Shown here: piece by piece, positions 41,615 through 50,481 of the stretch
Layout of the letters: each line of letters starts with the position of its first letter
How positions within the stretch are numbered: position 1 is the first letter of the stretch
Assembly (NCBI RefSeq): GCF_017302985.1
Contig: NZ_JAFIMU010000007.1
Span: 2,867,001 to 2,931,000 of the forward strand
From: Corallococcus macrosporus
GTDB taxonomy: Bacteria > Myxococcota > Myxococcia > Myxococcales > Myxococcaceae
DNA: 64,000 nucleotides
Reading direction: 5' to 3'
Notes under the pieces: model-generated
What the model was told of the DNA's origin: nothing
The model's database searches: none
Seen by the model: the letters and a program-made list of their open reading frames with translations, nothing else
Made by a program: the position numbers and the translations under genes

Positions 41615-42504
41615 CACAGGTCGTACGCCAGCGAGAGCACCGCGATGGGCGTGGACGACACCCGGCGCAGCTGGTTGACGAACGGGATGCGCACCCCGGC
41701 CTGCACCACCACGTCCATGCCCGGGCTGAAGAGGACGTCCGGTGACGCGTACGCGATGAAGCCTCCTCCGGATTCCTCCGGCGCGCCGTTCGTGTCCGGC
41801 GCCCGCTCCGCACGGCTGTCCACGCCCAGGCGCACCGCCCACGTGGGCGATGGCTGGTATTGCGCCGCCACCTGCGTGCGCAGCGACGCTCCCAGCCGGT
41901 AGTCGTCGCGGCCTCGCGAGGGCAGGAAGCCCAGGGCGCTCGCGAGGAACGACCACTTGCCCCGGAAGCCCTGCCACGCCAGCCCCGCCATCGGATCCAC
42001 GGAGCCGCTGCCCGGCTGCGCGTCGATGCCCAGCGTCGTGCCGTCCCTCGCGTGCAGCCGGGGGCCGGTGGGCAGCTTCACCCCGCCCACCACGCTCACC
42101 AGGTGGTCCGGCGAGAACTCCTTGTCCTTCCACACGAACGCCTTCGCGCTCACGTCGACGTCGCCCAGCCCCCAGCCGCGCTCCATCCCCAGGCTCACGT
42201 CCCGGACCTCGCGGGCCTGCAGCGGCAGGTTCACCGCCAGCACCAGCCATGGCCGGGGCGCGTACGCCACCGCCACGTCCATGCGCAGCTCTCGCAGCCG
42301 CTGCGCGTCCACCCCCGTCAGCCCCTCCGTGTGGCCCCACGCGCGCAGCATCGTGGACAGCCGCAGGCGCCCTTCGAAGGGCTGCTCGCCGCCCATGGAC
42401 GTGAGGGTGGGGTCCCCGCACGCGCAGCTCGCGCACGCCCACGCGGTGGACGCGGGCAGCAGGAGGAGCGCGGCGCTCAGGAGGGCCAGGGTGGGGGTTC
42501 TCAA
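41614..42504 (-). CDS. Outer-membrane beta-barrel protein with N-terminal Cys motif
   Basis: 296 residues. A signal peptide ends at STAWA, and the mature protein starts with CASCACGDPTLTSMGGEQPF, three Cys in six residues, which may bind metal or be lipidated. The rest is a transporter-type barrel of amphipathic strands (LRLSTMLRAWGHTEGL, VGGVKLPTGPRLHARDG, ASALGFLPSRGRDDYRLGAS), ending SLAYDL. It is the first gene of a four-gene operon ending in RegA. A link to copper or respiratory metal handling is inferred from the motif and the RegBA neighbours. Confidence 0.7.
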   Translation of the reverse strand: MRTPTLALLSAALLLLPASTAWACASCACGDPTLTSMGGEQPFEGRLRLSTMLRAWGHTEGLTGVDAQRLRELRMDVAVAYAPRPWLVLAVNLPLQAREVRDVSLGMERGWGLGDVDVSAKAFVWKDKEFSPDHLVSVVGGVKLPTGPRLHARDGTTLGIDAQPGSGSVDPMAGLAWQGFRGKWSFLASALGFLPSRGRDDYRLGASLRTQVAAQYQPSPTWAVRLGVDSRAERAPDTNGAPEESGGGFIAYASPDVLFSPGMDVVVQAGVRIPFVNQLRRVSSTPIAVLSLAYDL

Positions 42505-42722
42505 GGCGTGCGCACCCTAGCGTCCCCCCATCCCGGCACCCTGTGGCGAGTTGTCGCAGGCCGCCGGTGCGTCACCCCGGGAACGGTCCGACTGTCGGAC
42601 AGGTTGGGGAGCAGGCGGGGGAACGGGGGCCGGCTGTCCGCCCGCCCTTCCGTGCCTATCTGGAGAATGACAGCGACCCGTCCGCGTTGAGGGGGGACAC
42701 GCCGGAGGCATGGAGGTCATTC

Positions 42723-43160
42723 ATGGGGCTGCTCGCACCGCTGGGACGGCTGTTGTTCTCGGTCATCTTCATCACCAGCGGGCTCAATCACTTCATCCAG
42801 CTCCAGGCCCTCACGGCCTACGCCCAGGCGTCGGGTGTGCCCGACCCGCGGACGGCGGTGCTGGTGTCCGGCGGGGTGCTGGTGGTGGGCGGCCTGTGCG
42901 TCCTCTTGGGCGCCTTCGCCCGGCTGGGCGCGGCCATGCTCGCGGTGTTCCTGGTGGCGTCCGCCTTCATGGTCCACCACTTCTGGAAGATGGATGACCC
43001 GGTGCAGGCGCAGAACAACCTCATCCACTTCATGAAGAACCTCTCCATGGCGGGGGGCGCGCTGCTCATCGTCTACTTCGGGCCCGGCCCCTTCAGCCTG
43101 TCGCGCAAGAAGCGCGAGGCAGGCCTGGGCGGCATGAAGCTGGGCGCGCCCCTGCGCTGA
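42723..43160 (+). CDS. DoxX-family membrane protein
   Basis: 145 residues with four membrane helices. GRLLFSVIFITSGLNHFIQL at the start, GVLVVGGLCVLLGAFARLGA in the middle and FMVHHFWKMDDPVQAQNNLI towards the end match the DoxX/YphA group. These proteins accompany redox and detoxification systems; a specific role cannot be given. The ATG is chosen because helix 1 begins right behind it. It is divergent from the RegBA operon. Confidence 0.88.
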   Translation: MGLLAPLGRLLFSVIFITSGLNHFIQLQALTAYAQASGVPDPRTAVLVSGGVLVVGGLCVLLGAFARLGAAMLAVFLVASAFMVHHFWKMDDPVQAQNNLIHFMKNLSMAGGALLIVYFGPGPFSLSRKKREAGLGGMKLGAPLR

Positions 43161-43190
43161 AGGCGGGCGCGCCGTCCTGCTTTCCGCGGA

Positions 43191-44096
43191 TCAGGTCGCC
43201 CCGACGTGGGCGGCCTGGGCGGTGCGCAGCGTGAAGAAGGCGACCTCCGGCGTGCTGCCCCGGCGCAGGTACGGCCCGCCGAAGCCGAAGCCCAGCCCCT
43301 GGTTCACGTACAGGTGGTTGCCGTTCACGCGGTAGTGGCCGCGGATGTACGGCTGGCCCGCGCGGCGGAAGAGGGCCTCCGTGAGGCCCCGGACGATGAA
43401 CTGCCCGCCGTGCGTGTGCCCGGAGAACTGCACCAGCCCCGCGTGCGCGGGCAGCTGCTCCGCGGTGGGCGGCGTGTGGGCCAGCACCAGCCGCGTGCCG
43501 GACGTGGGCGCGCCCCGGAAGGTGGCCTCCACGTCCGCCATGCCGGTGAGCCCGTCGTCGATGCCCAGCACCGTCACCGGCGCGCCCTTCACGTGCACCA
43601 CGCGGTGCTCGTTCTGGAGCACCGTGTAGCCCAGGTCCTCGAAGCCCGCGCGCAGGTAGGGCGCGTCCACCCAGTGGTCGTGGTTGCCCAGCACCACGAA
43701 GACGGGACCGTTGAGCCCCTGGAGCAGCTGGCGCACGCGCGGCAGCGGCTTGGGGCTGTGCGTGACGTAGTCGCCCGTGAGGAACACCAGGTCCGGCGCC
43801 GCCTCGTTCACCGCGGCCACCGCGCGGCGGATGCGCACGTCGCTGGTGGCCTGGCCCACGTGCACGTCCGACAGCTGCGCGATGCGCAGGCCGTCATGCT
43901 CCGGGTGGATGCCGTCCAACTGGAGCAGGTGCTCGGTGAGCACGAAGTGGTCCCGCCAACGCAGGCGCCGGTCCGGCCGGAAGGGGTCGGGGCCTCGCGC
44001 CTGGAGCTCGTTGCGGCCGTGCGGCTCCACCGGTTCCGCTTCGGCGAGGGAGGAGGCGGCACCAGCGGCGTGACGGCGGGCGAGTCTCAGGCGCAT
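43191..44096 (-). CDS. Calcineurin-like metallophosphoesterase
   Basis: 301 residues. The five motifs are present: IAQLSDVHVGQATS, LVFLTGDYVTHSP, VVLGNHDHWVDAP, LVLAHTPPTAEQ and FSGHTHGGQFIVRG. It is soluble, with a basic Ala-rich start and no membrane helices, in contrast to the membrane-anchored homologue at 21719-22966. The Shine-Dalgarno GGAGGA precedes the ATG by about 10 bases. Lipid phosphoester hydrolysis is the likely activity of this YkuE-like group. It converges on DoxX. Confidence 0.92.
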   Translation of the reverse strand: MRLRLARRHAAGAASSLAEAEPVEPHGRNELQARGPDPFRPDRRLRWRDHFVLTEHLLQLDGIHPEHDGLRIAQLSDVHVGQATSDVRIRRAVAAVNEAAPDLVFLTGDYVTHSPKPLPRVRQLLQGLNGPVFVVLGNHDHWVDAPYLRAGFEDLGYTVLQNEHRVVHVKGAPVTVLGIDDGLTGMADVEATFRGAPTSGTRLVLAHTPPTAEQLPAHAGLVQFSGHTHGGQFIVRGLTEALFRRAGQPYIRGHYRVNGNHLYVNQGLGFGFGGPYLRRGSTPEVAFFTLRTAQAAHVGAT

Positions 44097-44317
44097 GCGT
44101 TCGGATTCCTCCGGCGGGGCAGGGGCGATTGTAGAGAACGGTCCGGAGGGCCGTGAAGCCCGGGGGCCCGGCCCGCCTGCCCCCTTGCACGAAGGCAAGA
44201 GGGCGGAAGCAGAACCGGGCCTCGTTCCAGAACATTTCCGCGCCCTTCCAGGGCCCCTCGACCCCCCGGAACGCCGGGTGCGACATGCGCACCGCCCCGG
44301 CGTCAGGGTGGGACTTC

Positions 44318-45925
44318 TCAGTAGCCGCGCAGGACGGTCAGGCCCTCGGAGGTGAGGACCAGCAGCATGCCGGACGATACGGAGCCGTCGTACACGAGCT
44401 GGAGGACCTTGTTGCCGCGCACGTTCGCCACCTTCTCCAGCGTCTTGGCGGGCGTCATCCGGTAGAGGCCGCCCGCGTTGGTGCCGATGAAGAGCGAGCC
44501 GTCATTCGTGGAGGCCAGGGCGTTGATGTCGTTGAGCGCCGGCACGTCCGCGCCCACGCGGGTGCCCTTCTGGAACGGGTTGCCGGAGGAGAGGATGGTC
44601 ATCTCCCACAGGCCCAGGGACTTGCTGCCCAGGTAGTACCTGCCGTCCGTCGTCTGCTGGAAGCCTCGCCACTCGTCGAAGGCCTCCTGCGAGTTGACCT
44701 CCGGGAGGTAGGAGGACTTCACCTTCTGCTGGTTGATGGTGGGCGTGGTGGTGTCGTCCCAGTTCTCCATCTTCGTGTCGGGCGTGACGGTGCCGAAGTT
44801 CCAGTCGTTGGCCATGAGCACGTCACCGTCCGGCGCGATGCCCAGGCCGTAGGTGTAGCCGGCCTGCTGCGAGCCCTGCGAGTTGGGCTTGTTCGGATCC
44901 TTCTTGAACCAGACCGGGTGCCGGTGGGCGTTGAAGGTCAGGCCCCGGAGGCGCACGACGCCGTGGTTGGTGCCGAAGAAGACGTCGCCCTTGTTCGGGC
45001 CGCGCAGCACGGACGTGCAGCTGAGCATGGCGCGGTCTTCGTCGAAGTGGTGGTCGTTGCTGTTGCGGATGCCCAGGCTGACGCCGTCCACCACGGTCGG
45101 GCCCGTCTGGATGAAGGGCTTGCCGTTGTCGTCGATGTTGGCGCGGCGGGACTGGTTGATGTGGCCTTCGAAGAGGACCTGGCCGCTCGGGTCCAGCTTC
45201 ACCGCGTCCACGTCACCCTGCTTGTAGAGCTGGAGCCGGCGCGGGCTGAAGGGGAAGCAGGTCGTCTCGTTCACCGGGACCTCGCACGGCTTCGCGGTGA
45301 CGATGAAGTTCGGGTGGATGTCCGACCACTCCGGATCCTCACCCAGGCCCGGCGCGTTGTAGCCCACGTAGGCGCGGCCCGCTTCGCCGCCGCAGATGAC
45401 GGTGGAGGATTGTCCCTCGGCGGCCTGGCCCACCGGGCCCGGCACCCAGACCAGCTTCTTCGTGCTCGCGTTCACCACGCCGATGCGATCGCCGTCCAGC
45501 ACCCAGATGTTCTTGCCCAGGTCGATGCCCACCGACTGCACCCGGCCGATGCCGTAGCGGTCCGAGTAGTTCGTCAGCGGATCCGCCGGCCAGGGGTCCA
45601 CCACGCCCGCGTCGGTGCCGCCGCCCGTGCCTGCATCCGTGCCGGTGCCGGCATCCGTGCCGCCGCCCGTGCCCGCATCGGTGCCGCCACCGGTGCCCGC
45701 ATCCGTGCCCGTGCCGGCGTCCGTGCCGCCGCCCGTGCCGGCATCCGTGCCGCCACCCGTCCCGGCATCGGTGTTACCACCCGTGCCCGCATCCACCCCT
45801 GGCCTCGGGTCGAGGGTGCTCGGGTCATCCACGGGAGGGGGGGGACCGTCCTCCCCACCGCATCCCCACGCCGACAGCACCATCGCCCCAACACACACGC
45901 CCAGCCCCAGCAGTCGTCGATTCAC
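44318..45925 (-). CDS. Lipoprotein with GTDAG repeats and a propeller-like domain
   Basis: 535 residues. The lipobox is SAWGC (residue 22). Residues 44-108 are a Gly/Thr/Asp/Ala linker (DAGTGGGTDAGTGTDAG and repeats). The remaining 420 residues have regular short beta units with turns such as IDLGKNIWVLDGDRIGVV, YTYGLGIAPDGDVLMANDW and LASTNDGSLFIGTNAGGLYR, the look of a two-component-regulator-type or YVTN-type propeller. An exposed binding protein is likely. The repeat DNA lies at about 45600-45793. Confidence 0.78.
   Translation of the reverse strand: MNRRLLGLGVCVGAMVLSAWGCGGEDGPPPPVDDPSTLDPRPGVDAGTGGNTDAGTGGGTDAGTGGGTDAGTGTDAGTGGGTDAGTGGGTDAGTGTDAGTGGGTDAGVVDPWPADPLTNYSDRYGIGRVQSVGIDLGKNIWVLDGDRIGVVNASTKKLVWVPGPVGQAAEGQSSTVICGGEAGRAYVGYNAPGLGEDPEWSDIHPNFIVTAKPCEVPVNETTCFPFSPRRLQLYKQGDVDAVKLDPSGQVLFEGHINQSRRANIDDNGKPFIQTGPTVVDGVSLGIRNSNDHHFDEDRAMLSCTSVLRGPNKGDVFFGTNHGVVRLRGLTFNAHRHPVWFKKDPNKPNSQGSQQAGYTYGLGIAPDGDVLMANDWNFGTVTPDTKMENWDDTTTPTINQQKVKSSYLPEVNSQEAFDEWRGFQQTTDGRYYLGSKSLGLWEMTILSSGNPFQKGTRVGADVPALNDINALASTNDGSLFIGTNAGGLYRMTPAKTLEKVANVRGNKVLQLVYDGSVSSGMLLVLTSEGLTVLRGY
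45600..45793 (-). repeat. GC-rich tandem repeat coding for the GTDAG linker
   Basis: Units of 15 to 18 bases related to GGCGGCACGGATGCCGGCAC (minus-strand sense) repeat about ten times with in-frame length changes. They encode the flexible linker of the adjoining lipoprotein. No direct-repeat/spacer regularity of a CRISPR array is present. Confidence 0.85.
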
Positions 45926-46060
45926 GTGTTCTCCCTACGCGTACGCGCCACCTAAGCAAGCCGCGTACCCGCCCTGCGGAGCAGGCTTTCCGTGCAGCGC
46001 CGCCTGGGAGTGGGCAATCCCTTTCACATCCAGGGCAGCAGCCGACCCTGAAGGGGCAGT

Positions 46061-46102
46061 AAAAAAACCGGGCCCGCCTCCCTGGTGGGAAGCGGGCCCG
46101 GT
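46061..46102 (-). terminator. Intrinsic terminator of the 46129-46617 gene
   Basis: On the minus strand, an 11-base-pair perfect stem (ACCGGGCCCGC at 46067-46077 with GCGGGCCCGGT at 46092-46102) is followed by seven T residues (46067-46061). It begins 26 bases after the stop of the small secreted protein. This is the clearest Rho-independent terminator in the window. Confidence 0.9.
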
Positions 46103-46128
46103 GAAGGACCGCGCGGATCCGCGGGTGA

Positions 46129-46617
46129 CTACTTCTTGGGCGAGGTGGCCTTCAGCTCCAGCGCGATGGAGTCATCCCCCTCCAGTTGGAACTTCGCGCG
46201 CACGCTGGCGCCCTCCGGCAGCTCGCTGGCCTTCACGGTCTTGCCGTCCAGGGTCACCTTCGTCTGCTCACGCACGTCCAGCTTCACCTCCGGCAGCGTG
46301 CCGGTGCGCGCGAGCGTGATGTCGTCGTCGTCCTTGGCCTTCACGGTGCCGTTGAGGCTGAAGGCGTCCTTGTCCTTCCAGACGCCGGTCTTGTTCGCGG
46401 CCTCCGCCTTGTCCTTGGACGTGTCCTTGCCCACGACCTTCTTGGCGGCGTCACCGATGGCGGGGCCCACCTCCTGGGCCTCCACGCCCGTGGACGGGCC
46501 GTTCATCTGCCGGCTGCTGGGCGCGCTCGGCGCCGGGTTCTGCGGCGTGCCGGTGGTGTCCTGCGCGAAGGCAGCCGTTCCCAGGCACATCACTGCCGCG
46601 ACGATGATCTTCTTCAT
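46129..46617 (-). CDS. Small secreted protein of unknown function
   Basis: 162 residues. A signal peptide (MKKIIVAAVMCLGTAAFAQD) precedes a Pro/Ser/Asn-rich part and a Lys/Asp/Glu-rich second half (KVVGKDTSKDKAEAANK, AKDDDDITLARTGTLPEVKL, QTKVTLDGKTVKASELPEGA). The latter has the alternating pattern of a small beta barrel, like DUF5666-type or OB-like domains: KLDVREQTKVTLDG and ASVRAKFQLEG. A gene with its own strong terminator and a periplasmic product suggests high expression. Confidence 0.75.
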   Translation of the reverse strand: MKKIIVAAVMCLGTAAFAQDTTGTPQNPAPSAPSSRQMNGPSTGVEAQEVGPAIGDAAKKVVGKDTSKDKAEAANKTGVWKDKDAFSLNGTVKAKDDDDITLARTGTLPEVKLDVREQTKVTLDGKTVKASELPEGASVRAKFQLEGDDSIALELKATSPKK

Positions 46618-46747
46618 GGTCCCGCTCCCTTTCGTGTGGGTGTGTCGTGTCTGCTCTCAAGGGTGGGGCGGCCGTGTTCCGCCGCCAACCGGCCCATCGA
46701 GTCCATGGCCTGCACGCCGCCCCTCCGCAGGAGGAGCAGGCAGGCGT

Positions 46748-47125
46748 TCACACGGGCAGGCAGAGCTGCTTCACGGTGGACAGCAGCGCGGACAGGTCCA
46801 GCGGCTTGCGCAGGTAGGCGGCCACGCCCATCCCGTCCACCGTCTCACGCACGTCCAGGTCCGCGCTGGCCACCACCACCGGGATGTCCGAGCACGCGCG
46901 CTCGTGGCGCAGCGCCTCCCTGAACGCGACGCCGTCCATGCGCGGCATCATCAGGTCCAGGAGGATGAGCTGCGGCCGGGGCTCCGAGGAGCGCAGCCGC
47001 TCCAGTGCCTCCAGCCCGTCCGCCGCCAACTGCACGGCGTAGCCCTCCAGCTCCAGCGCGTCCTGGAGCGCATCCCGGATGTCCATGTCGTCGTCGACGA
47101 CCAGCAACGTGTGATGGGCTTCCAT
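46748..47125 (-). CDS. Single-domain response regulator
   Basis: 125 residues, receiver only. LLVVDDDMDIRDALQDAL gives the acidic pair, LILLDLMMPRMDGVAFREAL the phospho-acceptor Asp57, VVVASAD the Thr/Ser position (Ser replaces Thr) and YLRKPLDL the conserved Lys. No output domain, so it must act through a partner, such as one of the kinases nearby. The ATG reads MEAHHTLL with GGGGGAATGG upstream. Confidence 0.88.
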   Translation of the reverse strand: MEAHHTLLVVDDDMDIRDALQDALELEGYAVQLAADGLEALERLRSSEPRPQLILLDLMMPRMDGVAFREALRHERACSDIPVVVASADLDVRETVDGMGVAAYLRKPLDLSALLSTVKQLCLPV

Positions 47126-47309
47126 CCCATTCCCCCTGCGAACCCTTGGAGGCCCCCGAACCGCTCCCCGAGCCGGAGCGGCGGGGCTTCCGCCTTCGCA
47201 CGGAACCAATCTGTACCTGGGGACAGGAGAGCGGAAGCTCCAATGTAGGCGCATGCCTACCAGTGAGCACATCCACGGCAGGCGCCCGGCTGGCGGGCCG
47301 GTGGGGGGG

Positions 47310-47762
47310 TTACTCGCAGCGGTCGCAGAGGCCGCGCAGCTGCACCTCGACGGCGCGCTGGGACACGGCGCGGGGGACGCCCCGGGCGGTGGTGAGGCGC
47401 ACGGACTCCTCGGGCAGGCAGGCCACGGAGCCGCAGTCGGTGCAGGTGAAGTGGGGGTGGTTGTTGGCGTGCTCGGTGGCGCCGGCGCGCTTGAGCTCGA
47501 AGCGCCAGACGTGGTCACCCAGGTCGGCGCGCACGACGAGGCCCGCTTCGGTGAGGTCGGTGAGGTTGCGGTAGATGGTGACGCGGTCGTAGCCCTCGCC
47601 GCCCAGCTCCTCCACCAGGTCCGCGTGGCTCATGGGCGCGGTGGCGGTCTCCAGCTTGCGCAGCACGGCCACGCGGGGGGCGGTGCTGCGCAGCCCCGCG
47701 GCGCGAATCCGGTCCTGGAACCCGGTCAGCTTCTCCTGCGCCGTGACTTTCTTGGCACCCAT
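47310..47762 (-). CDS. Fur-family transcriptional repressor
   Basis: 150 residues. The winged helix is RIRAAGLRSTAPRVAVLRKL, MSHADLVEELG and GYDRVTIYRNLTDLTEAGLV, and the dimer part has HANNHPHFTCTDCGSVACLP with CxxC, plus a second CxxC at the end (LCDRCE), a structural zinc site. Sensory-site residues (HVWRFEL, then the His in NNHPHF) are typical of Fur, Zur and PerR. Which metal it senses cannot be decided by eye. Confidence 0.9.
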   Translation of the reverse strand: MGAKKVTAQEKLTGFQDRIRAAGLRSTAPRVAVLRKLETATAPMSHADLVEELGGEGYDRVTIYRNLTDLTEAGLVVRADLGDHVWRFELKRAGATEHANNHPHFTCTDCGSVACLPEESVRLTTARGVPRAVSQRAVEVQLRGLCDRCE

Positions 47763-47997
47763 GCGCGGTCGAATAACACACCGCCGCGCTTGCGTCCCCC
47801 ACGCACGTGCAACCGGAGTGCACCTGGAGCTGGCTGGACGCCTTCCAACTTCCAACACTTCCGCACGGTTGCCTTGACTCAGCAGGCCCCGTCACCAGAC
47901 TGCGCCCTTTGCACACCCTGGGGTGGGCCGTTGGGGTCCCGCCGTCCAGAACGACCCGTCGGCCCGCGCCCGCTTTCCGCTGCTCCCCGCCCCCTTG

Positions 47998-49971
47998 ATG
48001 AAGCCCACCCTGCTGCTCGTCGAAGCCCCGGGTCCGCGCCGGGAGCTCCTGGCCCTCGCCTTCCAGGGCCAGGGTTGGCGGGTGCTGCTGGCGGCGGGGG
48101 TGGAGCCGCTGGTGCGGGCCCTGCGCGAGTCCCCGCCGGTGCACCTGGTGCTGGCGTCCGCGGGGCTGATGAGCTCGGCGGCGGGGCTGCTGGACGTGCT
48201 GCGCCAGGCGCTGAAGGCGGCGGAGGCCGCCCTGTGGGTGGAGGCGCCGCCGGCCGAGCAGGAGGGCCTGCGGCGGCTGGGCGTGCCGGTGACGGGCTTC
48301 CTCGCGCCGTCCCTGTCGCTGGGCGCGCGGGTGGAGGCGGTGCGGCAGGCCCTGCCGCCCCAGGCGCGGGAGGCGGACGACGGCCGCACCCTGCTGCGGG
48401 TGCTGGTGGCGGAGGACGACCCCGTCTACCGCAAGCTGCTGCGGCTGGCGCTGGCCCCCTTCCGCTTCGAGTTGATGGAGGCGGAGGACGGCATGGCCGC
48501 GCTGGAGCTGGCGCGGCGGCGGCCGCCGGACGTGGTGGTGGCGGACGTGCTGATGCCCCGGCTGGACGGCTTCCGGCTGTGCCTGGCGCTGCGCCAGGAC
48601 CCGAAGCTCGCGCGCGTGCCGGTCATCCTCACGCACGCCACCGCGCCGGACGAGCTGGACCTGCGCATGGCGGCCAACGTGGGGGCCAACGGCTTCGTGC
48701 GGCGCGCGCAGGGCGACGACGAGCTGGTGGCCATGCTGCTGCGCGAGTCGCGCGAGCAGGGGCCGCTGCCCGCGCCCGTGCCCGGCGAGCTGTCCACGGA
48801 GACGCACCTGTACGCGATGGTGCGGCAGCTGGAGCGGCGGGTGGGGCTGCTGGAGCAGGCCGAGCGCACCGCGCGCGAGAGCGAGGAGCGCTACCGGCTG
48901 GTGGTGTCCGGCTCCTACGACGGCGTGTGGGACTGGGACGTGCGCAACCAGCGCATGTACTGGAGCCCGCGCCTCCTGGAGATGCTGGGGATGAAGCCGG
49001 AGGACTTCCCCGGCACCCCGGAGGCGTTCCTCGCGCGGGTGCACCCGGAGGACCGGGACGAGGTGGCGTCCGCGCTGGCGCGGCACCTGGAGCAGGGCAC
49101 GCCCTACGACGTGTCCTTCCGGCTGCGGCACGAGGCCGGGGGCTACCGCTCGTGCGTGAGCCGGGGCCGGGCCATCCGCGACGCGCAGGGCAGGCCCGTG
49201 CGCATGGCGGGCATCATCGGCGACGTGACGGAGCAGCTGCGGCTGTACCGCGAGGCGCGCGAGGCGGTGCGCGTGCGGGACGAGTTCCTGGCGGTGGCCG
49301 CGCACGAATTGCGCACGCCCCTGGCCGCGCTGCGGCTGCGCGTGCAGGGCACGGCGGCGGCGCTCAAGCACGAGCGCCAGGTGGAGCCGGAGCGGCTGGA
49401 GCGCGCGCTGGTGGCGGCGGACCGGCAGGTGCAGCGGCTGGCGGACCTGGTGGAGGGGCTGCTGGACGTGTCGCAGATGCAGGGCCACGCGCCCCGGCTG
49501 AACCTGGAGGACGTGGACCTGGGGCAGGTGGTGCGGGACGTGGTGGTGCGCTCGGAGGAGATGGCGGCGCGCGCCGGGTGCCTGCTGGTGGTGCGCGACG
49601 TCGCGTCCGTGGTGGGCCACTGGGACGCGCTCCGGCTGGGGCAGGTGGTGACGCACCTGCTGGCGAACGCGGTGAAGTTCGGCCCGGGCAAGCCGGTGGA
49701 GCTGGAGGTCCAGGCGGACGGGGACTCGGTTTCGCTGGTGGTGCGCGACCACGGCATCGGCATCGCGCCGGACCGGGTGGACGGCCTCTTCCGCCGCTTC
49801 GAGCGCGCCGTGCCCGCGCGCAACTACGGCGGCCTGGGGCTGGGGCTCTACCGCCTGCACCGCATCGTGGAGGCCCACGGCGGCGAGGTCGCGGTCACGA
49901 GCAGCCCGGGCCAGGGCGCCACCTTCCGCGTGCGGCTGCCCCGCTCCGGGCCTCCGGCCAGCCCCGCCTGA
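47998..49971 (+). CDS. Hybrid sensor kinase: degenerate receiver, receiver, PAS, histidine kinase
   Basis: 657 residues, cytosolic. Residues about 1-120 form a degenerate receiver-like fold (LLLVEAPGPRRELLALAFQG) without phospho-acceptor. A true receiver at about 138-255 has VAEDDPVYRKLLRLAL and VVVADVLMPRLDGFRLCLAL, though its Lys is Arg (GFVRRAQ). A PAS/PAC unit follows (RLVVSGSYDGVWDWDVRN to GIIGDVTEQLRL), then HisKA (VAAHELRTPLAALRLRVQ) and HATPase_c (LLANAVKFGPGKPVEL, VRDHGIGIAPDRVDG, GGLGLGLYRLHRIV). The upstream extension of this frame is not coding-like. No DNA-binding output. Confidence 0.9.
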   Translation: MKPTLLLVEAPGPRRELLALAFQGQGWRVLLAAGVEPLVRALRESPPVHLVLASAGLMSSAAGLLDVLRQALKAAEAALWVEAPPAEQEGLRRLGVPVTGFLAPSLSLGARVEAVRQALPPQAREADDGRTLLRVLVAEDDPVYRKLLRLALAPFRFELMEAEDGMAALELARRRPPDVVVADVLMPRLDGFRLCLALRQDPKLARVPVILTHATAPDELDLRMAANVGANGFVRRAQGDDELVAMLLRESREQGPLPAPVPGELSTETHLYAMVRQLERRVGLLEQAERTARESEERYRLVVSGSYDGVWDWDVRNQRMYWSPRLLEMLGMKPEDFPGTPEAFLARVHPEDRDEVASALARHLEQGTPYDVSFRLRHEAGGYRSCVSRGRAIRDAQGRPVRMAGIIGDVTEQLRLYREAREAVRVRDEFLAVAAHELRTPLAALRLRVQGTAAALKHERQVEPERLERALVAADRQVQRLADLVEGLLDVSQMQGHAPRLNLEDVDLGQVVRDVVVRSEEMAARAGCLLVVRDVASVVGHWDALRLGQVVTHLLANAVKFGPGKPVELEVQADGDSVSLVVRDHGIGIAPDRVDGLFRRFERAVPARNYGGLGLGLYRLHRIVEAHGGEVAVTSSPGQGATFRVRLPRSGPPASPA

Positions 49972-50070
49972 GGGGCGGACATCCGGACGTCCGCCCCCTC
50001 TGTCGGCAGGGCCACACATGGCGGAGGGATGCTGCTGCTCCCACGGACGGGAGGACGCAACTTCCCTCGC

Positions 50071-50481
50071 ATGGGAAAACGACCCACCGTGTTGGTGCTC
50101 AACGGGAGCGAGGACCTCATCGAGGCGCTGGAAGAGGTGCTGGACGGCGCCGGCTTCCAGACCCGGGGCGTGCGCGTGCAGGACGTGATGCGCGGGCCCC
50201 TGGACTTCGCCACGCTGGTGCGTGAGACGGCGCCGGCGGTCATCGTCTACGACATCAGCGTGCCGTTCGACCTGAGCTGGCACGCGTTCCAGAAGCTGGC
50301 CGCGAACCCGGCGGCCTCCGGCATCCCCTTCGTCCTCACCACCACCAACCGGGAGGGCGCGGAGGAGTACACGGGGCCGGATGTCATCGAGTTGCTGTTG
50401 AAACCCTATGACATCGACCAGTTCACCCAGGCCGTGTCGCAGGCGGCGCAGCGGGGGGCTGTCGCGGCAGACGCACGGTGA
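50071..50481 (+). CDS. Receiver-like single-domain protein, acidic pocket altered
   Basis: 136 residues. The receiver fold is recognisable (VLVLNGSEDLIEALEEVLDG, PAVIVYDISVPFDLSWHAFQ with Asp61, PFVLTTTNREG, ELLLKPYDIDQFTQAV). The first-strand acidic pair is Asn-Gly, so Mg2+ binding and phosphorylation are uncertain. The start is the ATG at 50071; an upstream ATG at 50029 is possible. Its 3' end overlaps the converging kinase gene by 59 bases. Confidence 0.75.
   Translation: MGKRPTVLVLNGSEDLIEALEEVLDGAGFQTRGVRVQDVMRGPLDFATLVRETAPAVIVYDISVPFDLSWHAFQKLAANPAASGIPFVLTTTNREGAEEYTGPDVIELLLKPYDIDQFTQAVSQAAQRGAVAADAR

Noticed and set aside
45600..45793. Regular GC-rich repeats resembling a CRISPR array
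   Set aside because: Repeats are contiguous, of variable length, in frame and encode a lipoprotein linker; there are no spacers and no cas genes nearby.
47807..47823. GTGCA ... TGCAC dyad upstream of the Fur-family gene
   Set aside because: Five-base arms are too short to separate from chance, and the sequence does not look like a Fur, Zur or PerR box.
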